DNA from: Lawsonibacter asaccharolyticus
GTDB lineage: Bacteria > Bacillota > Clostridia > Oscillospirales > Oscillospiraceae
Assembly (NCBI GenBank): GCA_003112755.1
Contig: BFBT01000001.1
Span: 1,550,001 to 1,614,000, forward strand
DNA length: 64,000 bases
Direction: 5' to 3'
Positions 55,437 through 64,000 of this stretch are shown here, piece by piece. Below the pieces are notes generated by a model. The model was not told the DNA's origin. It was given only the letters and a program-made list of their open reading frames with translations, and did no database searches. Positions within the stretch are counted from its first letter, which is position 1, and each line of letters starts with the position of its first letter. Position numbers and translations under genes: made by a program.

Positions 55437-55468
55437 AATAAAAAATTCTCCTTCCGGCATCCGAGCAA

Positions 55469-56509
55469 TTATTTCCCAGCAGCATCGATAGCAGCAAGGT
55501 AGTCATCTACCAGATCTGCACCCACATCTTCCCGGATCATATCGTAAACAGACTGGGCTTTCTCACGCATCTGAGATAAGGTAGTATCATCTAAGTCGAT
55601 AATGGTTACGCCAGTATCTCGGACAGCCTGAAGGTTGGCCTCCTCTGCCGTTTGGCCCAATTGAGTACCATACTGGCCAATTTCAACAAAGCACTCATTC
55701 AGAATTTCCTGCAAGTCGCTGGGCAGGCTATCCCAGGTGTCTTGGTTCATTAGCAGAGTTGCGACAAATACATTGTGTTTGGTGTTGATGACATAGTCCT
55801 GCTGCTCATAGAACTTTGAACTCAGAAAAATATCCAAAGGATTTTCCTGTGCATCTACCAACCCCTGCTGCAAACCAATATAGAGCTCACTAAAATCGAG
55901 CGGGGTTGCAGTAGCACCAAGGGAATTCCAATAGGCCATATGATAAGGATTGGTCATAGTACGAATTTGAATACCGGAAAAATCATCAATACTGTCGATG
56001 GCCTGGCTGCACGACATATAGCGAAATGCGGTTGGAAATATCTGGCACAAATGCAGGCCTGTACTATCAAAGCTAGGGATCATTTTTTCGGTAAAGTCAG
56101 AGAGTACAGCCTGCGCCTGAGTAATATCTACATAGGTGTTTGGAAGGTCAAAGAGGGCAAGATCCGGAACAAAAGTGACCTGGGGTGCAGTATTGCCGAT
56201 CACCATAGTAATACTACCCAGTTGGACCCCCTCTACTAGTTCGCTGTCTGATCCTAACTGAGAATCAGGATAGCAGGTCACCGTGATTCGACCATCAGTG
56301 CGCTCTGTAATGAGGTCGGCCGCGTATTGCATGGTTTGTCCAATTGTAGAATCTTTGGTAGCGGAGGTACCTATTGTAAAGTTATATTCCCCAGAGGAAG
56401 AAGCTGTTGAAACAGAGGAGCCTGAGACCGCAGGATTGGTGGGCGCATTGGAGGAACAGCCGCTGAGGATGAGTGCGGCAGACATAGCCAGAGCAAATAT
56501 TTTTTTCAT
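55469..56509 (-). CDS. dctP: TRAP transporter substrate-binding lipoprotein DctP
   Basis: A 346-residue binding protein, lipobox LSGC near residue 18, then a Ser/Thr-rich linker. TRAP hallmarks are PDSQLGSDSELVEGVQLGSI, FDLPNTYVDITQAQAVL and SGIQIRTMTNPYHMAYWNSL, with the conserved Arg that binds the carboxylate in IQIRTM, and GLQQGLVDAQENPLDIF. The ligand is probably a carboxylate, but its identity cannot be read. It lies 29 bases downstream of dctM. Confidence 0.92.
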   Translation of the reverse strand: MKKIFALAMSAALILSGCSSNAPTNPAVSGSSVSTASSSGEYNFTIGTSATKDSTIGQTMQYAADLITERTDGRITVTCYPDSQLGSDSELVEGVQLGSITMVIGNTAPQVTFVPDLALFDLPNTYVDITQAQAVLSDFTEKMIPSFDSTGLHLCQIFPTAFRYMSCSQAIDSIDDFSGIQIRTMTNPYHMAYWNSLGATATPLDFSELYIGLQQGLVDAQENPLDIFLSSKFYEQQDYVINTKHNVFVATLLMNQDTWDSLPSDLQEILNECFVEIGQYGTQLGQTAEEANLQAVRDTGVTIIDLDDTTLSQMREKAQSVYDMIREDVGADLVDDYLAAIDAAGK

Positions 56510-56538
56510 ATAAATTACTCCTTATAAAAAATAGAGAT

Positions 56539-57825
56539 TTAAACTAAGCACAGGGAAATGGATGGAACAAATGTAATCAAAATCAGAGCTACAAGAAATG
56601 CAAGGATAAAGGGCACGACCTTTCGGCTGATCTCTATAATGGGGGCCCCATTTGTGGAACTGGCTACAAACAGATTCAGACCGAAAGGAGGAGAAGCAAG
56701 GCCGACAGCTAGATTACACACCATGATAATGCCAAGATGAACAGGATCTATACCGAACTGCTGGGCGATAGGCATAAGTAGCGGGGAGAGAATAAGAATG
56801 GCGGGTGCACCGTCAATAAACATACCTAAGATCAGGAGTACTATATTAAGTAAAATAAGGAAAGAAATGCGACTGGAAATTATACCAGAAAGGAAGGAAG
56901 CCAAGACCTGTGGGGCATTGAGCATGGTCAGGATCCGGCTGAAAGCAGTTGCAAGAGCGAGCAATGCACAAAGAGGCGCGCAGGCGTGGACCGACTCCAG
57001 CATAAGAGTCCACAGTTGCTTTAGGGAAATGGTGCGGTAAATAAAGACAGAGACCAGAGCAGCATATACAACAGAAATACAGGCTGCTTCTGTGGGGGAG
57101 AAGATGCCGCTGTATATTCCTCCCAAAATAATTACAGGGGAAAGCAAAGCCCAGAAGGCGCTGCGTAGTACCTGAAAAATTGTTCGGCGGTGGAGCTGCT
57201 CATAGTTTTTGCGGATCTTTTCCTTATCTTCCCCGTGAACACGGCAGTAAATGTAACAATACAGCATTAGGCATCCACCAATAAGACATCCGGGCAGGAT
57301 TCCTGCCATAAATAGGGAGGTAACAGAGGTACCAGTGACAAGGGCGTAATTAACAAATGAAATGCTGGGAGGAATAATTAAGCCCAGGCCTCCAGCGGTG
57401 GCCACCATTGCGGAACAGAACGCCTTATCATAACCAAGAGAGACTAACAGAGGAATGGCCATAGCTCCTACAGCGGCACAGGTTGCCGGACCAGAACCGG
57501 AGATTGCACCGTAAAAAAGACAGGTCGCAATCGTAGCACATAACAGACCGCCAGTTTTATTTCCTAAGAAATAGGAGAATACATCGAAGAGCTTTCCGGA
57601 GATCCCCCCCTGAGCCATCATAGTACCCGAAATAATGAATAAGGGAATGGCTAGAATAGGAGTGGAATCAATGCCTACCACCATTGTCCGGATAATATAG
57701 ACAAAATCAGCTGAGAAACTTGAGTCTATTAAGGCGGGAACACAGGAAGAGAGACCCATAGCAATGGCTACCGGAAAGGAGAGGATTAGGAACAAAATAA
57801 ATGCCAAAAACATAGCCGCTGTCAT
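56539..57825 (-). CDS. dctM: TRAP transporter large permease DctM
   Basis: A 428-residue membrane protein with about twelve helices, sodium-coupled. Typical segments: AMGLSSCVPALIDSSFSADF, PLFIISGTMMAQGGISGKLF, SGSGPATCAAVGAMAIPLLV, LIIPPSISFVNYALVTGTSV and GIIMVCNLAVGLASPPFGLN. Its start overlaps the dctQ stop by four bases (ATGA). DctM forms the transport core. Confidence 0.95.
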   Translation of the reverse strand: MTAAMFLAFILFLILSFPVAIAMGLSSCVPALIDSSFSADFVYIIRTMVVGIDSTPILAIPLFIISGTMMAQGGISGKLFDVFSYFLGNKTGGLLCATIATCLFYGAISGSGPATCAAVGAMAIPLLVSLGYDKAFCSAMVATAGGLGLIIPPSISFVNYALVTGTSVTSLFMAGILPGCLIGGCLMLYCYIYCRVHGEDKEKIRKNYEQLHRRTIFQVLRSAFWALLSPVIILGGIYSGIFSPTEAACISVVYAALVSVFIYRTISLKQLWTLMLESVHACAPLCALLALATAFSRILTMLNAPQVLASFLSGIISSRISFLILLNIVLLILGMFIDGAPAILILSPLLMPIAQQFGIDPVHLGIIMVCNLAVGLASPPFGLNLFVASSTNGAPIIEISRKVVPFILAFLVALILITFVPSISLCLV

Positions 57826-58325
57826 AAGGATAATACCTCCCCTTTTTTAAAATGCCCTGCGAGAGCACGCCAGATACGCTGTGCTGTACGGAAAAGGGCC
57901 AATGCGAAACCGACCGTAGTAGAAAGATAAATATAAAAATATGGAATACCTAACGCGGCACTTACTCGGCCAGTCTCTCTCATTGATTGAAGCAAGTCAA
58001 AAGAGTATAAGAGCATGATGAGAAAAAATGCTGCTGAGATTAGGATAACTATAACCTGAAGTACATCCCAAGCTTTTTTCGGCAGTACCTCTTTGATAAT
58101 ATCTAACCGAAGCATAGAGTCATGCTGAATACAGTAACCAAAGGTTAAAAAGGTAATATAAACGAAACAGTAGCGGCTAAATTCTTCCGGCCAAGATAAG
58201 GAGTGCTGAAATACATATCGCATTACAATTTGAAGAAGCATAACGAATGTAATTGCAATTAAAAACAGTGCGATTAGATACTCTTCCAAATGCTGATTCA
58301 GGGCGCGTAAAAATTTTTTAAACAT
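57822..58325 (-). CDS. dctQ: TRAP transporter small permease DctQ
   Basis: A 167-residue four-helix protein that partners DctM. ALFLIAITFVMLLQIVMRYV, SWPEEFSRYCFVYITFLTFG and LDIIKEVLPKKAWDVLQVIV are characteristic of DctQ. First gene of the operon, starting at ATG 58325 behind GAAAGGAGAG. Confidence 0.92.
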   Translation of the reverse strand: MFKKFLRALNQHLEEYLIALFLIAITFVMLLQIVMRYVFQHSLSWPEEFSRYCFVYITFLTFGYCIQHDSMLRLDIIKEVLPKKAWDVLQVIVILISAAFFLIMLLYSFDLLQSMRETGRVSAALGIPYFYIYLSTTVGFALALFRTAQRIWRALAGHFKKGEVLSL

Positions 58326-58372
58326 GCAGACTCTCCTTTCACAAAATTGTTACTCAGGCCTTGAGTGCCTTC

Positions 58373-58401
58373 AGTATAAATGGAGAGTTAAATGCTGAAA
58401 A
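58373..58401 (-). promoter_or_regulatory. Promoter of the TRAP operon with a nearby dyad
   Basis: On the minus strand TTTTCA (58401-58396), 17-base spacer and TATACT (58378-58373). Downstream, ACTCAAGGCCTGAGT (58366-58352) is an imperfect dyad that might bind the AraC-type regulator. Confidence 0.5.
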
Positions 58402-58501
58402 CTCAGAATTTTTGATTATTTCATTTTTTGCCGATAAAAAGAACAAAAATGAAGACTATAGTAAAAAAATTTGAGTATTACTGCACAATGAGACGAGGGG
58501 T

Positions 58502-58568
58502 AAAAAATCCGTTTGTGGCAGGTTGCCTTTTCCAATAAAGAGGATCGGCCAAACCCTGCCACAAACGG
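58502..58568 (-). terminator. Terminator of the AraC-type regulator gene
   Basis: CCGTTTGTGGCAGG (58509-58522) pairs perfectly over 14 bp with CCTGCCACAAACGG (58555-58568). On the minus strand the stem is followed by ATTTTTT. The 32-base loop is unusually large. Confidence 0.75.
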
Positions 58569-58581
58569 TGAAATGGTCCTA

Positions 58582-60873
58582 TCAAGAAACGTCCTTTTGT
58601 TTAATCCGATATTCACCCGGGGGATCACCCGTCATGCGTTTAAAGATTCGGAAAAAGTTCTGTATGGAGTGAAAACCAGTTTGATATGCGATATCCTTAA
58701 TTTTTAGCTCTGATTGAGCCAAAAGAAACTTGGCTTTCTGGACTCTGACTGTATTGACATAGTCCACAAAAGAACTCCCGGTTTCCTTTTTAAATAGGCG
58801 GCTTAGGTAAGAGGAAGTGATGCCAATTCGCTCTGCGACGGATTCCAAAGATAGTGTGCTGTCAGAATAGTTTTCCAAAATATACTCCTGTACCCGGGCA
58901 ATATGCTGTGAGGCACGAGTACGGTCCTTACGTTCAATGTTATGAAGCAGATCATATACTGCATTGATCAAAGGACCTTCTTTTGGGGGAAAAGAAGTGC
59001 TTTCAAGAAGCTCTAAGATAACTTGTTCCTGTTGTAGCAGTTCTTCTCTATCTCCCATGCGCAGAGTATCAGCCAATTCAAACAGAGTGCGAAAAAAAGA
59101 GCGATATTGTCTGCGCTGTTCCTGAATATCTGGATTGCATCTGGAGAGTGTGTTCATGTTTTGCATGAGTTGCTCATAGGCGGAGATAGGGTCTCCAGCT
59201 TGAATAGCAAGCAAAATTTTTTGGACAGACTCAAAATAGCGGTTATGGGAAGGAAAAAGGTCCGATGAGTCCTCAATATCCTCGTCCTGGTAGAAACGAC
59301 GGCGGCTTTGGGCTTTCTGTGCCTCGAGGTAGGAATACTGGAGGTCGGAGAGATGGTGATAAAGATTCCCACAACTTAAATCTAAATGATAGGGGGGAAT
59401 AGAGAGCCTCTGAGAAATCTCCTTAATAGATGCCTGAACCATGAGTTGGATTGAGGTTTCGGAAATATCGCAGGGAAAGACCAGTACAATGGCAGCAGAA
59501 GAAAATTCTTGTGGGACAAGGTAACTGGAACTGGGGGGAGACAAAAGTTGATGCAATTGTTCCTGGATCTTACTGAGCAAAAGATTGCACTCCAATGGGG
59601 TAAGACTACTGGGAGAACTGCTGGAGATTGTGAGAGCCATGGCCAAAAAAGTTGCTTCCTGGGGAAAAGGATTGCCGATGCCGGACAGGATAGAGGAGAT
59701 ATGTTCTTCACTAAGGGGACGTCCGCTGAGCAAATGCCCAAACAGACGCTCTAGCACCAGCGGAGTGATGCCCTGAATTGCTTGGCTGAGTTCCTCGTTT
59801 TGTCGGGTGGTATATGAATAAGTTTTGGAGAGGTAGTCCACTTCATTTTCTGCATCCACATCGGGAGAACGAGAGGAAGGACCAGCCTCAAAAAGCAAGC
59901 GGCGGATAGGTTGATTGGCCTTGGATGCGATTAGAACAGAAAGAAGCACCGAACATACCAGACCTAAGATGCAAAACAGGATGATTTGAGACAACGGGGT
60001 ATAAAATTGAAGTTGGCTGGTACTGATTTGTAAAATATAGGACCAGCTGGTGGAAGAAGAACGGTGATAAAAGTAGGTCAAGCCGTTTTGGGCATAAAGG
60101 ACTGTCTGTGCAGGGACAGAGGATAGTGCTGCCAGAGGAAAAAGAGAGGCAAGGGAGGACGGGAGTTCTCCCCTGAAAATAGGCAATCCGTTTGTATCAG
60201 TGATGAAACAGGGTAGCCTTGAGCTCGATTCTGGATTAAAAATGGAAGACAGAGGAAAGGATGCTAGGTCCAACTCTATAATTAGGGCCCCTAGACTATC
60301 CAGATAATCGGGATAAAGATGCTGACAGATAATGGTTTTACCAGCTAATTGTTTTATAAAGAAGGATGTATGGGACTTAGAGAGTCTGGCACCAGAGTAG
60401 GATAAAAGATGCTCAGGATTCTGAAAAAGCTCGTTAGAAGCTTCTTCTACCGGTTGATAGGTCAGATCGGAACCATATACCATTTGAGATGTAGGGCAAT
60501 ATAGGAAAGCTGATCGGATGAAAGGATAAACATCAACAAGTTGCTGAAGATGTTCTAAAATATTTCGGGTGCGGTCATAGGTATCATCAAAAGGGACTAC
60601 AAGGGCATTTGTAAAGTCGGAAGTCCAGATGGTATCCAGCATAATCTGCTGTAGATTTTGCATAGTCAGCTCTAGCGTAGTGCTAGTACTCTCCAAAATG
60701 TTAAGATAGGAGTGCTCTGCTGCCTGTTGAAGATTATGGTTTTCCTGTCGAAAGACATATACAAAAAATATTCCTAATGTCATCGAAATAATAAGAAAAA
60801 GAATCGAAAAGATTTGAAGAAAAGAGCTGTAAAAGCGGAGGCACTTACGATACTGTGAAAAAAACTGTTTCAT
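58582..60873 (-). CDS. Membrane-anchored AraC-family sensor-regulator
   Basis: A 763-residue protein. One helix near residue 15-40 (FLQIFSILFLIISMTLGIFF), an extracytoplasmic sensor region of about 250 residues (Cache-like in layout), a second helix near 295-320 (IILFCILGLVCSVLLSVLIA), a cytoplasmic linker, and a C-terminal AraC DNA-binding domain: ESVAERIGITSSYLSRLFKK and KIKDIAYQTGFHSIQNFFRI with FKRMTGDPPGEYR. It is encoded just upstream of the TRAP operon on the same strand and probably controls it in response to an external ligand. ATG 60873 follows AAAGGGCGGG. Confidence 0.85.
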   Translation of the reverse strand: MKQFFSQYRKCLRFYSSFLQIFSILFLIISMTLGIFFVYVFRQENHNLQQAAEHSYLNILESTSTTLELTMQNLQQIMLDTIWTSDFTNALVVPFDDTYDRTRNILEHLQQLVDVYPFIRSAFLYCPTSQMVYGSDLTYQPVEEASNELFQNPEHLLSYSGARLSKSHTSFFIKQLAGKTIICQHLYPDYLDSLGALIIELDLASFPLSSIFNPESSSRLPCFITDTNGLPIFRGELPSSLASLFPLAALSSVPAQTVLYAQNGLTYFYHRSSSTSWSYILQISTSQLQFYTPLSQIILFCILGLVCSVLLSVLIASKANQPIRRLLFEAGPSSRSPDVDAENEVDYLSKTYSYTTRQNEELSQAIQGITPLVLERLFGHLLSGRPLSEEHISSILSGIGNPFPQEATFLAMALTISSSSPSSLTPLECNLLLSKIQEQLHQLLSPPSSSYLVPQEFSSAAIVLVFPCDISETSIQLMVQASIKEISQRLSIPPYHLDLSCGNLYHHLSDLQYSYLEAQKAQSRRRFYQDEDIEDSSDLFPSHNRYFESVQKILLAIQAGDPISAYEQLMQNMNTLSRCNPDIQEQRRQYRSFFRTLFELADTLRMGDREELLQQEQVILELLESTSFPPKEGPLINAVYDLLHNIERKDRTRASQHIARVQEYILENYSDSTLSLESVAERIGITSSYLSRLFKKETGSSFVDYVNTVRVQKAKFLLAQSELKIKDIAYQTGFHSIQNFFRIFKRMTGDPPGEYRIKQKDVS

Positions 60874-61263
60874 AAAAATACGCCCGCCCTTTTTAGAAAT
60901 GTGTATTTTTATCATAAACTAAAATGTTGTGGAAATCAATGGAACAAAAAGGGAGCTAAAATCTTTTTTAAAATTAAAAGACAGAAAATAACTTTTGCGG
61001 TAATTGCATCGGAAAGAATTAGATGGAGTAGTGGGAGGGCTGCCGCCCGCTATGGATCGGCCTTAAGCAAAAAGACTGCGGGTCTGCGTGCTGTCAGACT
61101 GGCAGATAAGCCTTTTTATCTTGGCTGTTCTCTGCCTGAGCATCTGTTTCTGCCGGTTTGGTCAATAATTTTCACATATAGAATTGGCTAAAAAAGTGTG
61201 AAATCTATTTTTATACAAAAACGGCATTGATAATTTGAGTTATGTGCTAAAAGAATAATTTAT
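60874..61263. other. Intergenic region with no recognised gene
   Basis: About 390 bases between the AraC-type regulator and the YheO-like gene's terminator. AT-rich ends surround a GC-richer stretch (61030-61160). An open frame here has no family match and poor coding character. No promoter of good quality was found on the plus strand. Confidence 0.4.
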
Positions 61264-61302
61264 AAAGGGCTCCTGACAGTTTAAAACTGCCAGGAGCCCT
61301 TT
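61264..61302 (-). terminator. Terminator of the YheO-like gene
   Basis: AAAGGGCTCCTG and CAGGAGCCCTTT close a long stem that continues with CAGTTTTAAAACTG, giving a nearly complete palindrome. It can work in both directions. Confidence 0.82.
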
Positions 61303-61329
61303 GTAATCGTCATACTAAGAGTTTCACTG

Positions 61330-61989
61330 CTACTCTAAAGATTTCAAATGCAGATACACCGTATTTTTGGAGATATTGAGGATCTTCGCCACGCTGGTGA
61401 CTGCGCTCTTGATTTGGAAGATCCCCTGACTGCTGCATCGCTTGATGATCTCCTTGTTTTTTAGAGAAGGAAGAATATGGATGTCCTGCTCCACTTCATC
61501 CCTGATTTGTTCCACGACCCGGGTAAGCAGTTCCTCCGCATTGTCCACAAAAGTTTCTGTCAGCATAGGGCGCTCATCCATCGCATCTTCGGTCAGATGG
61601 CCGATCAGTTTATAGAGGGGGGTGTTCAGATAAAAGTTGATACACAGCAGGCCAATGGCCCGGCGGTTTTCACCATAGATAACGATGGTAGTGGAGCGCA
61701 GCGGTTCGCCGCTGCGGTTGCGGGAAAAATAGGAAATATGGCTTTTCCCATCCTCCTGCTGGATGGAGCGAAGCATATCCAGGGCCAGATCAGTAATGGG
61801 AGAACCCTCGTGACGATTTGTATAGTGCCCATTGGCGATGGCAATGACAGAGTGCTCCATGGACTCCAGGCTGTGCAGCACGATCTCATATCCTATGCCC
61901 AGATAATCCTCCAGACCGCACACCAGATCCCGGTAAGAGTTCAGGATCAGCCGCTCCGCGGGAGTCAACACGATTTCTGTCTGTTCCAT
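61330..61989 (-). CDS. YheO-like PAS-domain transcriptional regulator
   Basis: A 219-residue regulator: YheO-type PAS domain (LEDYLGIGYEIVLHSLESME, HSVIAIANGHYTNRHEGSPI, HISYFSRNRSGEPLRSTTIV) and a C-terminal helix-turn-helix (QIKSAVTSVAKILNISKNTV and YLHLKSLE). It is divergent from the amidohydrolase-ridA pair, and the two promoters are about 75 bases apart, so it probably controls that operon. Relatives of this family regulate D-amino acid or purine-like catabolic genes; the ligand here is unknown. Confidence 0.85.
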   Translation of the reverse strand: MEQTEIVLTPAERLILNSYRDLVCGLEDYLGIGYEIVLHSLESMEHSVIAIANGHYTNRHEGSPITDLALDMLRSIQQEDGKSHISYFSRNRSGEPLRSTTIVIYGENRRAIGLLCINFYLNTPLYKLIGHLTEDAMDERPMLTETFVDNAEELLTRVVEQIRDEVEQDIHILPSLKNKEIIKRCSSQGIFQIKSAVTSVAKILNISKNTVYLHLKSLE

Positions 61990-62022
61990 AACATCTTCCT
62001 TTCCTGAAAGCCTGTTAAATTC

Positions 62023-62051
62023 AAAATATCACAAACGAAAATGGCGCACAA
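62023..62051 (-). promoter_or_regulatory. Promoter of the YheO-like gene
   Basis: On the minus strand TTGTGC (62051-62046), 17-base spacer and TATTTT (62028-62023). Confidence 0.5.
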
Positions 62052-62125
62052 CCTTTTTTGCAAAAAAAGAGTTTATTTATGAAAAAGAAACAAAAATAAA
62101 AGGGAGATATAGTAGGAATCAGACA

Positions 62126-62153
62126 TTGACATGATAAAAATTCAGTATATAAT
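62126..62153 (+). promoter_or_regulatory. Promoter of the amidohydrolase-ridA operon
   Basis: TTGACA (62126-62131), 16-base spacer and TATAAT (62148-62153). CAGTATAT occurs at 62143-62150 and again at 62165-62172, on either side of an AATAAAATTTATT dyad, a candidate operator. Confidence 0.75.
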
Positions 62154-62228
62154 AAAATTTATTACAGTATATGAAGAGCAAGTGATTTGCTGCTAAGAAC
62201 GGAAAGAAATTTGAAAGGAGCATCAATC

Positions 62229-63551
62229 ATGTCACGCACCTATCTGAAAAATGTCCGCATCGTGGATGGAACCGGCGCACCGGCCATTGAAAACGGCCTC
62301 TATGTCTTTGACAATATAGAGGACAAATTCACTGAGGACGTGGTGGAGTATGTGGGAGAAATGGACCAGAGTGTCCTGGCCAAGGCGGGGCCGGAGGATG
62401 CGGTCTTCGACCTGTCCGGGCACACCATTCTGCCCGGACTGATCAACTGCCATGTCCATCTGGACCTCATGCTCCCCTATCGGGGGCTGGGCAACAGCTT
62501 TGATGAGTTTGGCATCCCCTACCGCACACTGCTGAGCTACCGGCGGGCGGCCGAGGCGCTGGACTGCGGCGTTACCACCATCCGCAGTGCCGCTATTCCC
62601 GATGACATCGACATTGGACTGAAAAAGGCCATCAACAAGAACATGCTCTGCGGCCCCAACATCATTGCCTGCGGAAAGGGACTGGTGGCCCACAATGGAC
62701 ACGGCTCAGAGGAAAACTCCGTGGTCATGTGCAGCGGTGTAGACGCATTTATGAAGGCTGCCCGGGAGCAGCTGGCGGCAGGGGCAGACCAGCTGAAGAT
62801 GATGTACACCGGGGGAATGGCTTCCGCGAATGAGGGCCTGTGCGATATGCAGATGACGGATGAAGAGGTAAAGGCAGTGGTGGACGTGGCCCACCGGGCC
62901 GGAAAGAAGTGCTTCGCTCATCTGTCCAACGACAAGGCCATCCGTCAGTCCGTCCTGCTGGGGGTGGATTCGGTGGAGCACGGCTACACGCTGTCTGAAG
63001 AGACTGCCAAGCTGATGGCAGAGCACGGCACCTATTTTGTCCCAACGATCTCTGTCTCCTCCAGCGATGATTATCTGCTGGCCCACGGATGCCCGGCTCA
63101 CCAGGTGGAAAAGGGGCGCGAGGCCGCCAAGACCCACCGGCAGGGCGTGACCTGGGCCCATAAGCACGGCGTAAAGATCTGCGTGGGCACCGATCTTCTG
63201 CCCTCTGACCCGGTGGACGGCACCAACGCCACCGTCCGGGAGATCGAGCTGCTGGTCCAGTGCGGCCTGTCTCCGATGGAGGCCATCAAGGCAGCTACCT
63301 CCACCGGTGCGGAGCTGTGTGGGCTGCAGGATGTGACCGGCACCCTCAAGCCCGGACTGATGGGCGACTTCATTGTGGTGGAAGGCAAGCCGGATGAAAA
63401 TATCTCTGATCTGCGGAAGCTGCGCCTGGTGGCCAAGCACTGCAGGCTGATTTGGAGCACCCTGCCCAACCTGAATGTCCGCCGCTTCAGCGTGCTGGCC
63501 CCCGGCTATGAGATGAAGGGCGGTACCTTCTGCGATTGGCGCCTGATCTGA
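62229..63551 (+). CDS. Metal-dependent amidohydrolase (imidazolonepropionase/prolidase-like)
   Basis: A 440-residue TIM-barrel hydrolase of the amidohydrolase superfamily. Metal and catalytic positions: INCHVHLD (HxH), QLKMMYTGG with the Lys usually carboxylated, KKCFAHLSND (His), SVEHGYTL (His) and CVGTDLLPSD (Asp). The N- and C-terminal beta-sandwich segments are DGTGAPAIENGLYVF and LKPGLMGDFIVVEGKPDENI. ATG 62229 follows GAAAGGAG. The substrate (amide, imide or dipeptide) cannot be decided. It is cotranscribed with a RidA gene, which suggests that an imine or enamine arises in the pathway. Confidence 0.87.
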   Translation: MSRTYLKNVRIVDGTGAPAIENGLYVFDNIEDKFTEDVVEYVGEMDQSVLAKAGPEDAVFDLSGHTILPGLINCHVHLDLMLPYRGLGNSFDEFGIPYRTLLSYRRAAEALDCGVTTIRSAAIPDDIDIGLKKAINKNMLCGPNIIACGKGLVAHNGHGSEENSVVMCSGVDAFMKAAREQLAAGADQLKMMYTGGMASANEGLCDMQMTDEEVKAVVDVAHRAGKKCFAHLSNDKAIRQSVLLGVDSVEHGYTLSEETAKLMAEHGTYFVPTISVSSSDDYLLAHGCPAHQVEKGREAAKTHRQGVTWAHKHGVKICVGTDLLPSDPVDGTNATVREIELLVQCGLSPMEAIKAATSTGAELCGLQDVTGTLKPGLMGDFIVVEGKPDENISDLRKLRLVAKHCRLIWSTLPNLNVRRFSVLAPGYEMKGGTFCDWRLI

Positions 63552-63593
63552 GTGAGGAGACAAACCATATCACGGTAAAAAGGAGAGGAAACC

Positions 63594-63974
63594 ATGACAA
63601 AACGCATCAATACCGAAAAGGCCCCTGCCGCTATTGGCCCCTATTCTCAGGGGGTAGCAGCGGGAAATTTCCTGTTCGTTTCCGGCCAGCTGCCGATTGA
63701 CCCCAAGACCGGCAGCATCGACGCGGACAACGTGGCCGACCAGGCGAGACAGTCCCTGACCAATCTGTCTCAGATCCTGGAGGCCGCAGGCACCTCCATG
63801 GACAAGGTGGTCAAGACCACCGTATTCATTCAGCATATGGATGACTTTGCGGTGATGAATGAGGTCTATGCCCAGTTCTTCCAGGGAGAGGTCCTGCCTG
63901 CCCGCAGCGCTGTGGAGGTAGCCAAGCTGCCCAAGGGCGCACTGGTCGAAATCGAGGCGGTCGCGGCGCTGTGA
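63594..63974 (+). CDS. RidA family enamine/imine deaminase, copy 2
   Basis: A 126-residue RidA protein 42 bases after the amidohydrolase, behind [50 protein letters not shown] and [20 protein letters not shown] align over the full length with the copy at 17461-17838 and keep the conserved Arg. Its operon place suggests a dedicated role in clearing a reactive intermediate of the amidohydrolase pathway. Confidence 0.92.
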   Translation: MTKRINTEKAPAAIGPYSQGVAAGNFLFVSGQLPIDPKTGSIDADNVADQARQSLTNLSQILEAAGTSMDKVVKTTVFIQHMDDFAVMNEVYAQFFQGEVLPARSAVEVAKLPKGALVEIEAVAAL

Positions 63975-64000
63975 TGCTGCGGCCCAGCTCTCCCACCCAA

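Noticed and set aside
61021..61160. tRNA gene in the GC-richer patch
   Set aside because: No cloverleaf with T-loop and anticodon stem could be drawn.
60901..61191. 96-codon plus-strand frame between the AraC-type and YheO-like genes
   Set aside because: No ribosome binding site, no similarity, atypical composition.

Overview
The window reads as a chromosomal segment of a GC-rich, Gram-positive anaerobe of the class Clostridia, most likely an Oscillospiraceae gut bacterium of the Flavonifractor / Pseudoflavonifractor / Lawsonibacter type. The reasons are the Firmicutes-style S10-spc-alpha ribosomal order with adk, map, a KOW-domain gene and infA after secY; rpsD inside the alpha operon; zinc-type S14; a T-box in front of an alpha2-type glyS; B. 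subtilis-type LexA boxes; MtaB; and BlaI/M56 and SpoVK-like genes. The species is inferred, not proven.

Layout. 1-12597: ribosomal superoperon from a truncated rpsC to rplQ, with an internal promoter and a long structured leader before rpsH, and structured spacers before rpmJ and rplQ. 12661-14305: MerR-RDD membrane regulator interrupted by an in-frame amber codon. 14317-16075: glyS (minus) behind a glycine T-box. 16099-21460: alpha/beta hydrolase, a small membrane protein under three LexA boxes, RidA, YchF, GNAT, Nudix, mutarotase and a small hypothetical. 21461-21966: dense array of perfect hairpins. 21967-23893: HTH regulator with three membrane proteins sharing a DER motif. 24010-27377 (minus): SpoVK-like AAA+, MtaB and a metallo-beta-lactamase-fold (MBL) hydrolase. 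27631-34286: zinc-ribbon/Ig/SH3 protein, BlaI-M56 pair, NadE and a two-part chromate transporter. 34331-39253 (minus): Gld-type ABC exporter (GldA, fused GldF-GldG, DUF4340) and an MBL hydrolase. 39631-45587: trmL and the lower glycolysis genes pgk, tpiA, gpmI, eno. 45530-45941: a 150-bp duplication of the eno 3' end. 46056-53356: PrdX/YbaK deacylase, orphan PstS-like and beta-propeller-like lipoproteins, a secreted tandem-esterase protein, a CofE-like ligase and a TtcA-like enzyme. 53507-54528: rplM-rpsI. 54585-60873 (minus): visibly AT-richer block with a TRAP transporter, an MBL enzyme and a membrane-anchored AraC regulator. 61330-63974: YheO-like regulator divergent from an amidohydrolase-RidA pair.

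How it works together. Most of the window is housekeeping: ribosome assembly, translocon, tRNA charging and modification, NAD synthesis and glycolysis. Accessory functions sit between these blocks as short operons, often with their own regulator (MerR-RDD, HTH, BlaI, AraC, YheO). The TRAP block and the amidohydrolase-RidA block look like uptake or catabolic modules whose substrates cannot be read from sequence. The least conventional signals are the SOS-controlled 85-residue membrane protein, the hairpin array, and two places where the 3' end and terminator of a gene appear a second time downstream (eno, and possibly the cofE-like gene).
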